From the NCBI RefSeq assembly GCF_009192765.1, contig NZ_VOHQ01000005.1, forward strand, positions 282,547 to 346,546: a stretch of 64,000 nt of DNA, written 5' to 3'. Each line of letters starts with the position of its first letter. Within the stretch, counting starts at the first letter, position 1. The notes below the pieces were generated by a model that was given only the letters and a program-made list of their open reading frames with translations, searched no databases and was not told the DNA's origin. Positions 27,245 to 35,974 of the stretch are shown piece by piece. The stretch comes from Agriterribacter humi. Lineage in GTDB: Bacteria; Bacteroidota; Bacteroidia; Chitinophagales; Chitinophagaceae. The translations under genes and the position numbers were made by a program.

Positions 27245-27271
27245 TTTGAAATTTAAGATTTGATATTGATC
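27244..27271 (+). repeat. Heptamer array ATTTGAA at 3' end of ATP-grasp gene
   Basis: Four tandem heptamers ATTTGAA, ATTTAAG, ATTTGAT, ATTGATC begin at the last base of the stop codon. The unit is the reverse-complement style of the array at the end of the divergent esterase gene. No function is known. Confidence 0.5.
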
Positions 27272-27387
27272 TGTCGGGAGTTTCATTCGTCTGTACAAGG
27301 ATGGCTCGCGTGGATTTATGATTTACTTTTTATTAATTAAACTTTATCAATTCGATTTTCCCCGATTGACTAAACGAAACCAACCAT

Positions 27388-28500
27388 ATGGCTAATCTGA
27401 ATTACAAACAATTTACCCTTGGCGTGGAAGAAGAGTACATGGTGATTGACCCCACTACCTTTGAACTTAAAAGCCATGAACAAAAAATTGTATCTGAAGG
27501 ACAAAAGATCATAAAGGATAAAGTAAAGGCAGAAATGCACCAGGCGGTGGTGGAAGTAGGTACGGATGTATGTGAAGATATAGATGCTGCATATAACGAT
27601 GTAGGACTGCTGCGTAAAACCATTGCAGGCATTGCAGGCGATCTTGGCTTTGCAATGGGCGCATCAGGTACACATCCTTTCAGTTTGTGGGAAAGGCAGC
27701 TTATTACAGATCATATACGTTATCATGAAATTGTAAATGAAATGCAGGATGCAGCCCGGAGCAACCTTATTTTTGGCTTGCATGTGCATGTAGGTATGGA
27801 AAGCCGCAGAATGGCTATACATATCGCCAATTCGGCCAGGTATTTTTTACCGCATGTATTTGCGCTCAGCACCAACTCTCCTTTCTGGGAGGGAAGATAT
27901 ACAGGCTTTAAATCATTCCGGACAAAAGTATTCGATAAATTTCCGCGCACCGGCATACCCGACTATTTTGAAAGCATTGAAGCCTATGATAATTATGTAA
28001 ACCTGCTGATCAAAACCAATTGCATTGATAACGCAAAAAAAATATGGTGGGATCTGCGTGTTCATCCTTTTTTTAACACCGTTGAATTTCGTATTTGTGA
28101 TGTGCCGTTAACCGTAGATGAAACCATAGCCATTACCGCTTTGTTCCAGGCTATATGCGCCAAGCTTTACAAGCTCAGGATGGAAAACATGAATTTCATA
28201 CAATACTCCCGGGCACTGGTAAACGAAAACAAATGGCGAGCAAGCAGGTATGGGTTAGACGGGCACCTGATTGATTTTGGCAAAGAAGAAGAAGTAAATA
28301 CGAGAGTGCTGATATATGAATTGCTTGATTTTGTAGATGATATGGTAGATCACCTCGGATCAAGGCACCGGCTTGGCAATGTGCAAAAAATAATTGATCA
28401 GGGCACCGGCGCCGACCGGCAACTGGCTGTTCATGAAAACACAAAAAACCTGACAGATGTGGCAGCCTATATTCATTCTCAGTTCCTGGCAGACCTGTGA
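27388..28500 (+). CDS. Carboxylate-amine ligase, GCS2 (YbdK) family
   Basis: A 370-residue member of the GCS2 glutamate-cysteine-ligase-like family (COG2170 type). The N-terminus FTLGVEEEYMVIDPTTFEL carries the acidic metal ligands. AEMHQAVVEVGTDVC and NLIFGLHVHVGM follow, with the conserved His residues of the glutamine-synthetase-like fold. WWDLRVHPFFNTVEFRICDVPL is also diagnostic. E. coli YbdK shows weak gamma-glutamylcysteine synthetase activity, but the natural substrate of this subgroup is mostly unknown. It stands downstream of the ATP-grasp gene and probably belongs to the same pathway. The rfbD gene converges 13 nt away. Confidence 0.93.
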   Translation: MANLNYKQFTLGVEEEYMVIDPTTFELKSHEQKIVSEGQKIIKDKVKAEMHQAVVEVGTDVCEDIDAAYNDVGLLRKTIAGIAGDLGFAMGASGTHPFSLWERQLITDHIRYHEIVNEMQDAARSNLIFGLHVHVGMESRRMAIHIANSARYFLPHVFALSTNSPFWEGRYTGFKSFRTKVFDKFPRTGIPDYFESIEAYDNYVNLLIKTNCIDNAKKIWWDLRVHPFFNTVEFRICDVPLTVDETIAITALFQAICAKLYKLRMENMNFIQYSRALVNENKWRASRYGLDGHLIDFGKEEEVNTRVLIYELLDFVDDMVDHLGSRHRLGNVQKIIDQGTGADRQLAVHENTKNLTDVAAYIHSQFLADL

Positions 28501-28513
28501 TAAGCATGATCTT

Positions 28514-29380
28514 TTATGCCTGCTGCATATTATCTATACACTTCCTGAGGCTTTCTTTCCACAAGGGAATATTCACCCCATAGGTTTCCCTGATCTTTGA
28601 TGTATCAAGCAGCGAAAAGGAAGGACGTTTGGCGGGAGCCGGATATGCAGTGGCGGGTACAGGATGCAGGATGCAACTGGCTCCGGTCATTTCTTTTATA
28701 GCCATTGCAAAATCGTACCAACTGATATTTCCTTCATTGCAGTAATGATAGATGCCCGGTAACCAAAGCTTACTAATGATGATTTGCATAATAGCCTGGG
28801 CCAGATCATTTGCATACGTTGGAGAGCCCACCTGGTCATTCACTATATTCAGTTCCTTTTTTTCTTTCATTAAGCGCATCATGGTCTTTACAAAATTACT
28901 GCCATGCTCACTGTACACCCAGGATGTGCGTATAATTATAGTTTCCACATTATTTGCTATGGACAACGCCTCGCCTTTTGCCTTGGAAGCGCCATAAATA
29001 TTCAGGGGGTCAACGTCTGCATCTTCTTTGTAAGGAACGGATGACTGCCCGTTAAAAACATAATCGGTAGAGATGTGTAAAAATTTTGATTGGTAAGCTG
29101 TACATGCATCCGCAAGTATTTTAACTCCTTCCGCATTGATAAGAAATGCGCTTTCTTTATCTGATTCGGCTTTATCAACAGCGGTGTATGCTGCGCAATT
29201 AATACAAAATTGCGGTCTAACAGCATCAAAAACAGCTTCTGTTTTAGCTTTTTGTTCAACAGGCATATCCTGTTTAGATAAAAAAACAAATTCAAAGCCG
29301 GGATAGAATGCTGCAATATCCTTTATGGATTTACCCAGTTGTCCACCAGCGCCGGTTACAAGTATTTTTAATTTGTGCAT
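28514..29380 (-). CDS. rfbD: dTDP-4-dehydrorhamnose reductase
   Basis: Final step of dTDP-L-rhamnose synthesis. A 288-residue extended SDR with the N-terminal LVTGAGGQLGKSI loop (GxxGxxG). FCINCAAYTAVDKAESDKESAFLINAEG is the signature NxAAYTxVDxAE segment. STDYVFNGQ holds the catalytic Ser/Thr, and YGASKAKGE holds the YxxxK pair. It is the last gene of a seven-gene minus-strand nucleotide-sugar operon, 9 nt after rfbC. The rhamnose would go to LPS or capsule. Confidence 0.95.
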   Translation of the reverse strand: MHKLKILVTGAGGQLGKSIKDIAAFYPGFEFVFLSKQDMPVEQKAKTEAVFDAVRPQFCINCAAYTAVDKAESDKESAFLINAEGVKILADACTAYQSKFLHISTDYVFNGQSSVPYKEDADVDPLNIYGASKAKGEALSIANNVETIIIRTSWVYSEHGSNFVKTMMRLMKEKKELNIVNDQVGSPTYANDLAQAIMQIIISKLWLPGIYHYCNEGNISWYDFAMAIKEMTGASCILHPVPATAYPAPAKRPSFSLLDTSKIRETYGVNIPLWKESLRKCIDNMQQA

Positions 29381-29389
29381 GGATAATGG

Positions 29390-29950
29390 TTATCCTTCAA
29401 ATACAAAACGGTTTTTACAGTCTTTTAATAAGGGATGACCCTGGTCTTTATCGGAAAGTATTGCTTTGCCAGGCGGAATTTTCCAGTCAATATTTAAAAA
29501 AGGATCATTGTATGCAATACTACCTTCAGCAGCTTTATCATACAAATTATCGCACTTGTACAATACGGTTGCATTTTCACTTAAGACAGAAAAACCGTGA
29601 GCAAAACCTGCAGGAATAAGCAGTTGCAACTTATTTTCGGAAGAAAGCTCAACGCTATATACTTTGCCATAGGAAGGTGAGCCTGCTCTTATATCCACCG
29701 CTATGTCTAATATTTTCCCGGTTAGGGTGCGTACAAGTTTTGACTGCGCTTTGGGAGGATTCTGATAGTGCAAGCCCCTGATTACTCCATAGTGCGAAAA
29801 AGACTGGTTGTCCTGCATCCATTGATAATCTACTCCACCTTCGTTAAAAATTTTTTCGTTATAACTTTCAAAGAAAAATCCCCTTGCATCTTCAAATACA
29901 ACAGGCTGAAAAATAAGAAGTCCTGGGAAACCGGTTTTTATAAACGACAT
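29390..29950 (-). CDS. rfbC: dTDP-4-dehydrorhamnose 3,5-epimerase
   Basis: A 186-residue cupin-fold epimerase of the usual length. NQSFSHYGVIRGLHYQNPP contains the catalytic His of the RGLHxQ motif. KLVRTLTGKILDIAVDIRAGSPSYG and LLIPAGFAHGFSVLSE are the other family blocks. It converts dTDP-4-keto-6-deoxyglucose to the L-rhamno form for RfbD. The 68-nt gap to rfbB upstream is the longest inside the operon. The TATTTTG there misses the promoter consensus by one base, so co-transcription is likelier than an internal promoter. Confidence 0.95.
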   Translation of the reverse strand: MSFIKTGFPGLLIFQPVVFEDARGFFFESYNEKIFNEGGVDYQWMQDNQSFSHYGVIRGLHYQNPPKAQSKLVRTLTGKILDIAVDIRAGSPSYGKVYSVELSSENKLQLLIPAGFAHGFSVLSENATVLYKCDNLYDKAAEGSIAYNDPFLNIDWKIPPGKAILSDKDQGHPLLKDCKNRFVFEG

Positions 29951-30018
29951 GGAAATCTGGTTGTATTACAGTACAGCAAAATACTGTATTTAATATGCAT
30001 GAAGATACGAATGTTCTT

Positions 30019-31083
30019 TTATCGCTTTACATATTGGTCTGCATAAAATTGCTGATATTGGCCGGATGTAACATGGTTGATCCATTCCTGGTTCTGAAGG
30101 TACCAGTTTACCGTTTTTTCCAAACCTTCCTCAAATTGCAGCGAAGGCTTCCAGCCTAATTCATTATTCAATTTGGTTGCATCAATGGCATAGCGCAGAT
30201 CGTGACCAGAGCGGTCTTTAACGTATGTAATAAGTTTTTCCGATTCCCCTTTGGGTCGGCCCAATTTCGTATCCATTATAGCACAGAGCAGTTTAACGAG
30301 GTCTATATTTTTCCATTCGTTGTACCCGCCAATATTATAGGTTTCTCCTGCCCTGCCTTTGTGAAAAATTGTATCAATAGCCCTGGCATGATCTTCCACC
30401 CACAACCAGTCTCTTACATTTTCTCCTTTTCCGTAAACCGGAAGCGGTTTATTGTTCTTAATATTATTGATCATCAGGGGGATCAGCTTTTCCGGAAAAT
30501 GGTGCGATCCATAATTGTTGGAGCAATTGGATATTACTGCTGGCAATGTGTACGTGTGATAGTAGGCCATTACCATGTGATCGGAAGAAGCTTTGGAAGC
30601 TGAATACGGTGAACGTGGATCATAAGGCGTTTCTTCCGTAAAAAAACCGGTTTCTCCTAATGAGCCATATACTTCATCGGTAGAAACATGATAAAAAAGT
30701 TTATTGCTATAGTCGTCATTCCAATATTTCCGGCAGGTATTGAGCAATACAGCCGTACCCAGTACATTTGTTTTTACAAAGGCAAGCGGATCCATTATGG
30801 AACGGTCAACATGACTTTCAGCGGCCAAATGTATCACCCCATCAAAAGCGTATTTGCCGAATAACTGATCCATTTGTTGTTCATTGCAAATATCGGCATG
30901 TTCAAAAATATAATTGGGAAGCCGGTCAATATCCCTTAGGTTTTCAAGGTTACCGGCGTAGGTCAGCGCATCAATATTAACGATGCGATAAGCGGGGTAT
31001 TTCGTTACAAATAAGCGAATAACATGAGAACCGATAAAGCCGGCGCCTCCTGTTACAGCAATGGTTTTAATATACTGTGCCAT
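30019..31083 (-). CDS. rfbB: dTDP-glucose 4,6-dehydratase
   Basis: A 354-residue SDR making dTDP-4-keto-6-deoxyglucose. TIAVTGGAGFIGSHVIRLF is the NAD loop. LAAESHVDRSI, FYHVSTDEVYGSLGETGFF (catalytic Thr-Asp-Glu) and YSASKASSDHMV (YxxxK) follow. ATG 31083 is preferred to one 12 nt upstream because it gives a TAATG overlap with the stop of the upstream dehydrogenase gene and the typical N-terminus. No rfbA (glucose-1-phosphate thymidylyltransferase) gene is in the operon or window, so dTDP-glucose must come from a gene elsewhere. Confidence 0.95.
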   Translation of the reverse strand: MAQYIKTIAVTGGAGFIGSHVIRLFVTKYPAYRIVNIDALTYAGNLENLRDIDRLPNYIFEHADICNEQQMDQLFGKYAFDGVIHLAAESHVDRSIMDPLAFVKTNVLGTAVLLNTCRKYWNDDYSNKLFYHVSTDEVYGSLGETGFFTEETPYDPRSPYSASKASSDHMVMAYYHTYTLPAVISNCSNNYGSHHFPEKLIPLMINNIKNNKPLPVYGKGENVRDWLWVEDHARAIDTIFHKGRAGETYNIGGYNEWKNIDLVKLLCAIMDTKLGRPKGESEKLITYVKDRSGHDLRYAIDATKLNNELGWKPSLQFEEGLEKTVNWYLQNQEWINHVTSGQYQQFYADQYVKR

Positions 31084-32378
31084 TACAAACTCCAATATTT
31101 CAAATTTGCAAACTTATTTCTATACAATCCTTTCAGATCGGCAAAAATGGCATTGGGATTGGTAATTCCAAGCAAATATTCCTCCGTCAGGCTTTTATAC
31201 TCATTATGCGCAACGCCTAATATAACAGCATCGTAGTTCTTTCCGATTGCGGGAGAAAGCGGAAATCCATATTCGTGCTGCAGTTCCGCATTATCGGCAT
31301 AGGGATCAACAATATCTACGTTTAATGAAAATGCTCTCAACTCTTTTATCATATCAATGATCTTTGAATTGCGGATATCACTTACATTTTCTTTAAATGT
31401 TGCACCCATAATCAATACACGTGCGCCGGTTGCTTCTTTTGCATGCTTAATAATATGCTGCACTACCTTTTTAGCCACATATAAAGGCATTTCATCGTTA
31501 ATTACGCGGCCTGCAAGTATAACACGCGATTCGTAGCCCAGTTCGCTCGATTTATAGGTTAAATAATAAGGATCAACCCCTATACAATGTCCGCCCACCA
31601 GGCCAGGCTGAAATTTCAGGAAGTTCCATTTGGTTCCGGCAGCTTCCAGCACTTCATAGGTATTGATGCCCACCATATCAAAAATAATGGATAGCTCATT
31701 CATTAAAGCGATGTTCAGATCGCGTTGCGTGTTTTCAATGATCTTTGCCGCTTCGGCTACTTTAATGCATGAGGCTTTATGTACGCCTGCCTTTACAACA
31801 ATCTCATACGTTTTAGCAATTTCCTCAAGTGATACTGCGTCCGATCCCGATACTACTTTAATAATCCTGGATAGTGTATGTTCCTTATCGCCCGGGTTAA
31901 TACGTTCCGGTGAATAGCCTAATTTAAAATCAATATTCAGGTTTAAACCACTCAGCTCTTCAATAATGGGGAGGCAATCTTCTTCAGTGCAACCCGGATA
32001 TACGGTGGATTCGTAAACCACATAATCGCCAGCCTTAATTACTTTACCAATGGTTTCAGAAGCTTTTTTTACCGGCAAAAGATCCGGAACGTTATGATCA
32101 TCAACGGGGGTTGGAACGGCAACGATAAAGAATTTCGCTTCTCTCAATACATCCAGCGAATTGGTGAACTCAATATCACATCCTTCAAAAGCCGAAGCTT
32201 CCAGTTCGTTACTTGGGTCAATGGCCTGTTTCATCATATCAATGCGTTTGGCATTAATATCAAAACCAATCACACTCACACTTTTTGCAAATTCGAGTGC
32301 AATGGGTAAGCCAACATAGCCCAATCCTATTACGGCCAATTTAGCCTTCTTGTCAATAATATCCTGGTAGATTAACAT
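31083..32378 (-). CDS. Nucleotide sugar dehydrogenase (TviB/WbpA-like UDP-HexNAc 6-dehydrogenase)
   Basis: A 431-residue UDP-sugar dehydrogenase of the UDP-N-acetylhexosamine branch. AVIGLGYVGLPIALEF is the NAD loop. VYESTVYPGCTEEDCLPIIEE and LGYSPERINPGDKEH are family blocks. The catalytic cysteine is in GLVGGHCIGVDPYYLTYKS. The GHCIGVDPYYL form and PGCTEE are characteristic of TviB/WbpA/WecC-like enzymes and differ from the UDP-glucose dehydrogenase in the same operon. It would produce a HexNAcA-type uronic acid for the surface glycan. It overlaps rfbB by 1 nt and lies 5 nt after the decarboxylase gene. Confidence 0.92.
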   Translation of the reverse strand: MLIYQDIIDKKAKLAVIGLGYVGLPIALEFAKSVSVIGFDINAKRIDMMKQAIDPSNELEASAFEGCDIEFTNSLDVLREAKFFIVAVPTPVDDHNVPDLLPVKKASETIGKVIKAGDYVVYESTVYPGCTEEDCLPIIEELSGLNLNIDFKLGYSPERINPGDKEHTLSRIIKVVSGSDAVSLEEIAKTYEIVVKAGVHKASCIKVAEAAKIIENTQRDLNIALMNELSIIFDMVGINTYEVLEAAGTKWNFLKFQPGLVGGHCIGVDPYYLTYKSSELGYESRVILAGRVINDEMPLYVAKKVVQHIIKHAKEATGARVLIMGATFKENVSDIRNSKIIDMIKELRAFSLNVDIVDPYADNAELQHEYGFPLSPAIGKNYDAVILGVAHNEYKSLTEEYLLGITNPNAIFADLKGLYRNKFANLKYWSL

Positions 32379-32383
32379 AAAAG

Positions 32384-33358
32384 TTATTTTTTAAATTCCT
32401 TGGGTAGTTTATATAATTCCTCTTTAGGTAAAGATTTGAAATAATCATATGTAATTTTCAATCCTTCTGCACGACTTACCTTAGGCTCCCATTCCAATAT
32501 TTTTTTGGCACGGCCTATATCAGGTTGTCGTTGCTTCGGGTCGTCTGTAGGTAACGGCTTATATACAATTTTCTGATGTGTTCCTGTAAGTTTAATTATT
32601 TCTTCAGCAAAATCCCTGAGAGTGATTTCATCGGGATTTCCAATATTTACGGGATGAATATAATCGCTGTACAGTAACCTGCAAATGCCTTCAATAAGGT
32701 CGTCTACATAACAGAAAGAGCGGGTTTGCGAGCCATCACCAAATACAGTAAGGTCTTCGCCACGGAGTGCCTGCCCAATGAATGCGGGCAAAGCTCTCCC
32801 ATCGTTCAGGCGCATGCGCGGACCGTAGGTATTAAAAATGCGGACTATTCTTGTTTCAACTCCATGAAAAGTATGATAGGCCATGGTGATCGCTTCCTGG
32901 AAACGTTTGGCTTCATCGTACACTCCACGCGGTCCTACAGGATTTACATTTCCCCAATAATCTTCTGTTTGCGGATGCACCAAAGGATCGCCATATACTT
33001 CCGAAGTGGAAGCAACCAATATTCTTGCTCCTTTGGCTTTAGCTAATCCAAGACAATTATGCGTACCTAATGAACCGACTTTTAAAGTTTGAATAGGAAT
33101 TTTAAGATAATCAATAGGACTTGCCGGCGATGCAAAATGAAGAATATAATCTATATGCCCGGGAACATGAATGAATTTTGAAATATCATGATGATAAAAT
33201 TCAAATTGTTCCAATGCAAACAACGATTCGATGTTTTTAAGATCGCCTGTAATCAAATTATCCATGCCAATAACATGGTAACCTTCTTTAATAAACCTGT
33301 TGCAAAGATGAGACCCTAAAAATCCTGCTGCTCCTGTTACTAATACTCTTTTTTTCAT
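32384..33358 (-). CDS. UDP-glucuronate decarboxylase-like SDR (UDP-xylose synthase, UXS)
   Basis: A 324-residue SDR of the UXS branch. [18 protein letters not shown] is the NAD loop. [34 protein letters not shown] is the distinctive UXS block. [36 protein letters not shown] carries the catalytic Ser-Glu and YxxxK. It turns UDP-glucuronate into UDP-xylose, which fits the ugd gene 11 nt upstream that makes UDP-glucuronate. It is part of the same minus-strand operon. Confidence 0.93.
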   Translation of the reverse strand: MKKRVLVTGAAGFLGSHLCNRFIKEGYHVIGMDNLITGDLKNIESLFALEQFEFYHHDISKFIHVPGHIDYILHFASPASPIDYLKIPIQTLKVGSLGTHNCLGLAKAKGARILVASTSEVYGDPLVHPQTEDYWGNVNPVGPRGVYDEAKRFQEAITMAYHTFHGVETRIVRIFNTYGPRMRLNDGRALPAFIGQALRGEDLTVFGDGSQTRSFCYVDDLIEGICRLLYSDYIHPVNIGNPDEITLRDFAEEIIKLTGTHQKIVYKPLPTDDPKQRQPDIGRAKKILEWEPKVSRAEGLKITYDYFKSLPKEELYKLPKEFKK

Positions 33359-33369
33359 TTCCTTTTTGT

Positions 33370-34725
33370 TTACTGAGAAATTACCGGCCGTCCTATGCTC
33401 TCATAATAAAACCCCAATTCACGAATAGCGTTAACATCAAATAAGTTTCTGCCATCAAAAATCACTTTGCGTTTCAGGTTGGATACAATTTTCAGAAAAT
33501 CAGGTGTTCTGAACTCATTCCATTCTGTAGCAATCACCAATGCATCGGCATCTTTCAGGCAATCGTACTGGTTGGCGGCAAAAACGATTTTATCGCCTGC
33601 CACCTGTCGAACATTATTCATAGCCTCCGGATCATATGCCGCAATGGATACGCCTTCCTGCAATAAAGCATCAATAATTTCCAATGCCGGAGCTTCTCTT
33701 ATATCATCTGTATTCGGCTTAAAGGCCAATCCCCACAATGCAATTTTCTTCCCCTTAAGATCATCATTAAAATACTTTTTTATTTTGGTTACCAAATGCA
33801 GCTTCTGTTTTTGGTTAACCTCCATTACCGCATTCAGTATTTTAAAGTCGTAGCTGATTTCTTCAGCGCTTTTTACCAAAGCCTGTACATCTTTTGGAAA
33901 ACAACTTCCGCCATAGCCAATACCGGGAAACAAAAACCTTTTGCCTATCCTGTCATCGCTTCCAATGCCGCGCCGAACCATATCAACATCTGCACCCAGC
34001 TTCTCACACAACTGGGCTATTTCATTCATAAAAGATATTTTGGTAGCGAGAAAAGAATTAGCGGCATATTTGGTGAGTTCAGCCGAGCGCTTATCCATAA
34101 AAATAACCGGGTTTCCCTGGCGCACAAAGGGTGCATACAAGTCGGTCATTACCTTTTTCGCTTTTTCTGAAGATGTTCCTATTACTACCCTGTCGGGCTT
34201 CATAAAATCATCTACAGCTACCCCTTCACGCAAAAATTCAGGATTAGATACTACATCAAAAGCCCCTTTGTGACTGTCTTTTTCACCGTTGGAAATAGCA
34301 GCACCAGAACTTTCAATTATAGCCTGCTCCACTTTTTCAGCAGTTCCAACCGGAACCGTGCTTTTATCTACAATAACTTTGTATTGACCCGGTTTAAGAA
34401 TTTTGCCCAGTTCTTTCGCAACACCCAGTATATATTTTAAATCGGCCGAGCCATCTTCTCCCGGAGGCGTTGGAAGCGCTAAAAAAACAACTTCGGCATC
34501 TTCAGTTCCTTCAGAAAGGCTGGTAGTAAAATGCAGCCGTCCTTCTTTCAGATTCCGGAGAAAAATTTTCTCAAGTCCCGGTTCATATATAGTAATCTCA
34601 CCATTGCCTAATTTTTCCACTTTGGTTTTATCAATATCTATACAAGTAACTGTATTACCGGTCTCGGCAAAGCAGGTTCCTGTAACCAAACCTACATATC
34701 CTGTTCCTACTACAGCAATTTTCAT
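33370..34725 (-). CDS. ugd: UDP-glucose 6-dehydrogenase
   Basis: A 451-residue enzyme oxidising UDP-glucose to UDP-glucuronate. [23 protein letters not shown] is the NAD loop. [40 protein letters not shown] and the catalytic cysteine in [18 protein letters not shown] are all present. [14 protein letters not shown] starts the C-terminal domain. Substrate supply for the neighbouring UXS-like decarboxylase is clear. The gap to the aminotransferase gene upstream is 24 nt. Confidence 0.95.
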   Translation of the reverse strand: MKIAVVGTGYVGLVTGTCFAETGNTVTCIDIDKTKVEKLGNGEITIYEPGLEKIFLRNLKEGRLHFTTSLSEGTEDAEVVFLALPTPPGEDGSADLKYILGVAKELGKILKPGQYKVIVDKSTVPVGTAEKVEQAIIESSGAAISNGEKDSHKGAFDVVSNPEFLREGVAVDDFMKPDRVVIGTSSEKAKKVMTDLYAPFVRQGNPVIFMDKRSAELTKYAANSFLATKISFMNEIAQLCEKLGADVDMVRRGIGSDDRIGKRFLFPGIGYGGSCFPKDVQALVKSAEEISYDFKILNAVMEVNQKQKLHLVTKIKKYFNDDLKGKKIALWGLAFKPNTDDIREAPALEIIDALLQEGVSIAAYDPEAMNNVRQVAGDKIVFAANQYDCLKDADALVIATEWNEFRTPDFLKIVSNLKRKVIFDGRNLFDVNAIRELGFYYESIGRPVISQ

Positions 34726-34749
34726 TTATATCTATATTTATGTAATTAA

Positions 34750-35877
34750 TTAATTAATGTACGATAGTACTTTTTGTGTAATAAAGGCAAGTTGTTCTTC
34801 ATCTAATTCTGTATGTATGGGCAGGGAAATAACCCTTTCCGTCAGCCAGTCTGTTTGAGGCAACTGGTAAGCTGCTCCGCCAAATGCTTCAAACATCTTT
34901 TGCCGGTGCGCAGGTACAGGGTAATAAATCATGGAAGGGATATGATGCTCCGCAAGATATTTATTAAGCTCATCCCTGTTTACATCATTCAAGATCAATG
35001 TGTACTGATGAAATACATGGTTGGTATAAGATGCAGTAAAAGGAGTTGTGATTTTAGGCTGGTTCGCAAAAGCTTTATTATAGTAAGCGGCGGCCTTTTG
35101 CCTTGCAGCTATGTAATCATCGAGCTTTTTAAGTTTAATATTCAATATAGCAGCCTGTAAAGTATCCAGCCTCGAATTGCAACCTACAACCTCATGATAA
35201 TATTTTACTTTTTGTCCATGATTGGCGATCATTTTTAACCGTTCAGCCAGTTCATCATTGTTGGTAAACATTGCACCTCCATCGCCGTAACAACCCAGGT
35301 TTTTAGAAGGAAAGAAAGAAGTACAGCCAATAGTGCCGATAGTGCCCGTTTTCTTTTTTATGCCATTGGTAAAAGTATAATCGCAGCCGATTGCCTGTGC
35401 ATTGTCTTCAACCACATGCAGATTATATTTTTCAGCTATCCGCATAATCTCTTCCATATTGGCGGATTGGCCATACAAATGAACCGGCACTATAGCCCGG
35501 GTTTTGGGCGTAACGGCTTTTTCAACAGCCTCAGGGGATATACAAAAAGTTTGCGGGTCTACTTCAACAAAAACCGGTTTAAAGCGCAGCAATGCTATTA
35601 CCTCGGTGGTAGCGATATAAGTAAAGGAAGGTGTAATAACTTCATCGCCAGGCTCAAGCCCAAGGGCCATTAATGCAATTTGAAGAGCATCTGTTCCATT
35701 GGCGCAGGGTATTACATGCTTTAATCCTGAATAACCGGCCAGGTGCCGGGCAAAATCCTGAACAGGTTTTCCATTAATAAAAGCACAACTATCAAGCACA
35801 TTATGAATAGCTTCGTCTACATCTGGTTTGATATGTTCATACTGCTGCTTAAGATCTACCATTTGAATAGGCCGCAT
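34750..35877 (-). CDS. DegT/DnrJ/EryC1/StrS-family sugar aminotransferase
   Basis: A 375-residue PLP-dependent enzyme that aminates nucleotide-linked 3- or 4-keto sugars. MVDLKQQYEHIKPDVDEAI is the typical N-terminus. VIPCANGTDALQIALMALGLEPGDEVITPSFTY, VPVHLYGQSANMEEI and VVEDNAQAIG follow. The PLP lysine is in TSFFPSKNLGCYGDGG. ATG 35877 is chosen over an in-frame start at 35982, because the longer reading would include a clear promoter at 35904-35935. It is the first gene of the operon. A keto-sugar substrate made by RfbB is possible; the exact sugar is not readable. Confidence 0.92.
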   Translation of the reverse strand: MRPIQMVDLKQQYEHIKPDVDEAIHNVLDSCAFINGKPVQDFARHLAGYSGLKHVIPCANGTDALQIALMALGLEPGDEVITPSFTYIATTEVIALLRFKPVFVEVDPQTFCISPEAVEKAVTPKTRAIVPVHLYGQSANMEEIMRIAEKYNLHVVEDNAQAIGCDYTFTNGIKKKTGTIGTIGCTSFFPSKNLGCYGDGGAMFTNNDELAERLKMIANHGQKVKYYHEVVGCNSRLDTLQAAILNIKLKKLDDYIAARQKAAAYYNKAFANQPKITTPFTASYTNHVFHQYTLILNDVNRDELNKYLAEHHIPSMIYYPVPAHRQKMFEAFGGAAYQLPQTDWLTERVISLPIHTELDEEQLAFITQKVLSYIN

Positions 35878-35903
35878 ATATCTTTCTTTTTTGTAAATGG
35901 GTG

Positions 35904-35935
35904 CAAAAATAGTAAAATATGCATAGGATAAGCAA
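35904..35935 (-). promoter_or_regulatory. Promoter of the minus-strand nucleotide-sugar operon
   Basis: On the minus strand TTG (35935-35933) and TATTTTTG (35911-35904) are 21 nt apart, a full match to the Bacteroidota promoter layout. Transcription would start near 35897, giving a ~20-nt leader for the aminotransferase gene. A plus-strand TAGTTTTG (35943-35950) next to it may serve kdtA, so the two promoters lie almost back to back. Confidence 0.7.
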
Positions 35936-35974
35936 TAGGTATTAGTTTTGTGCCATATTTTAATCATTATAAAA

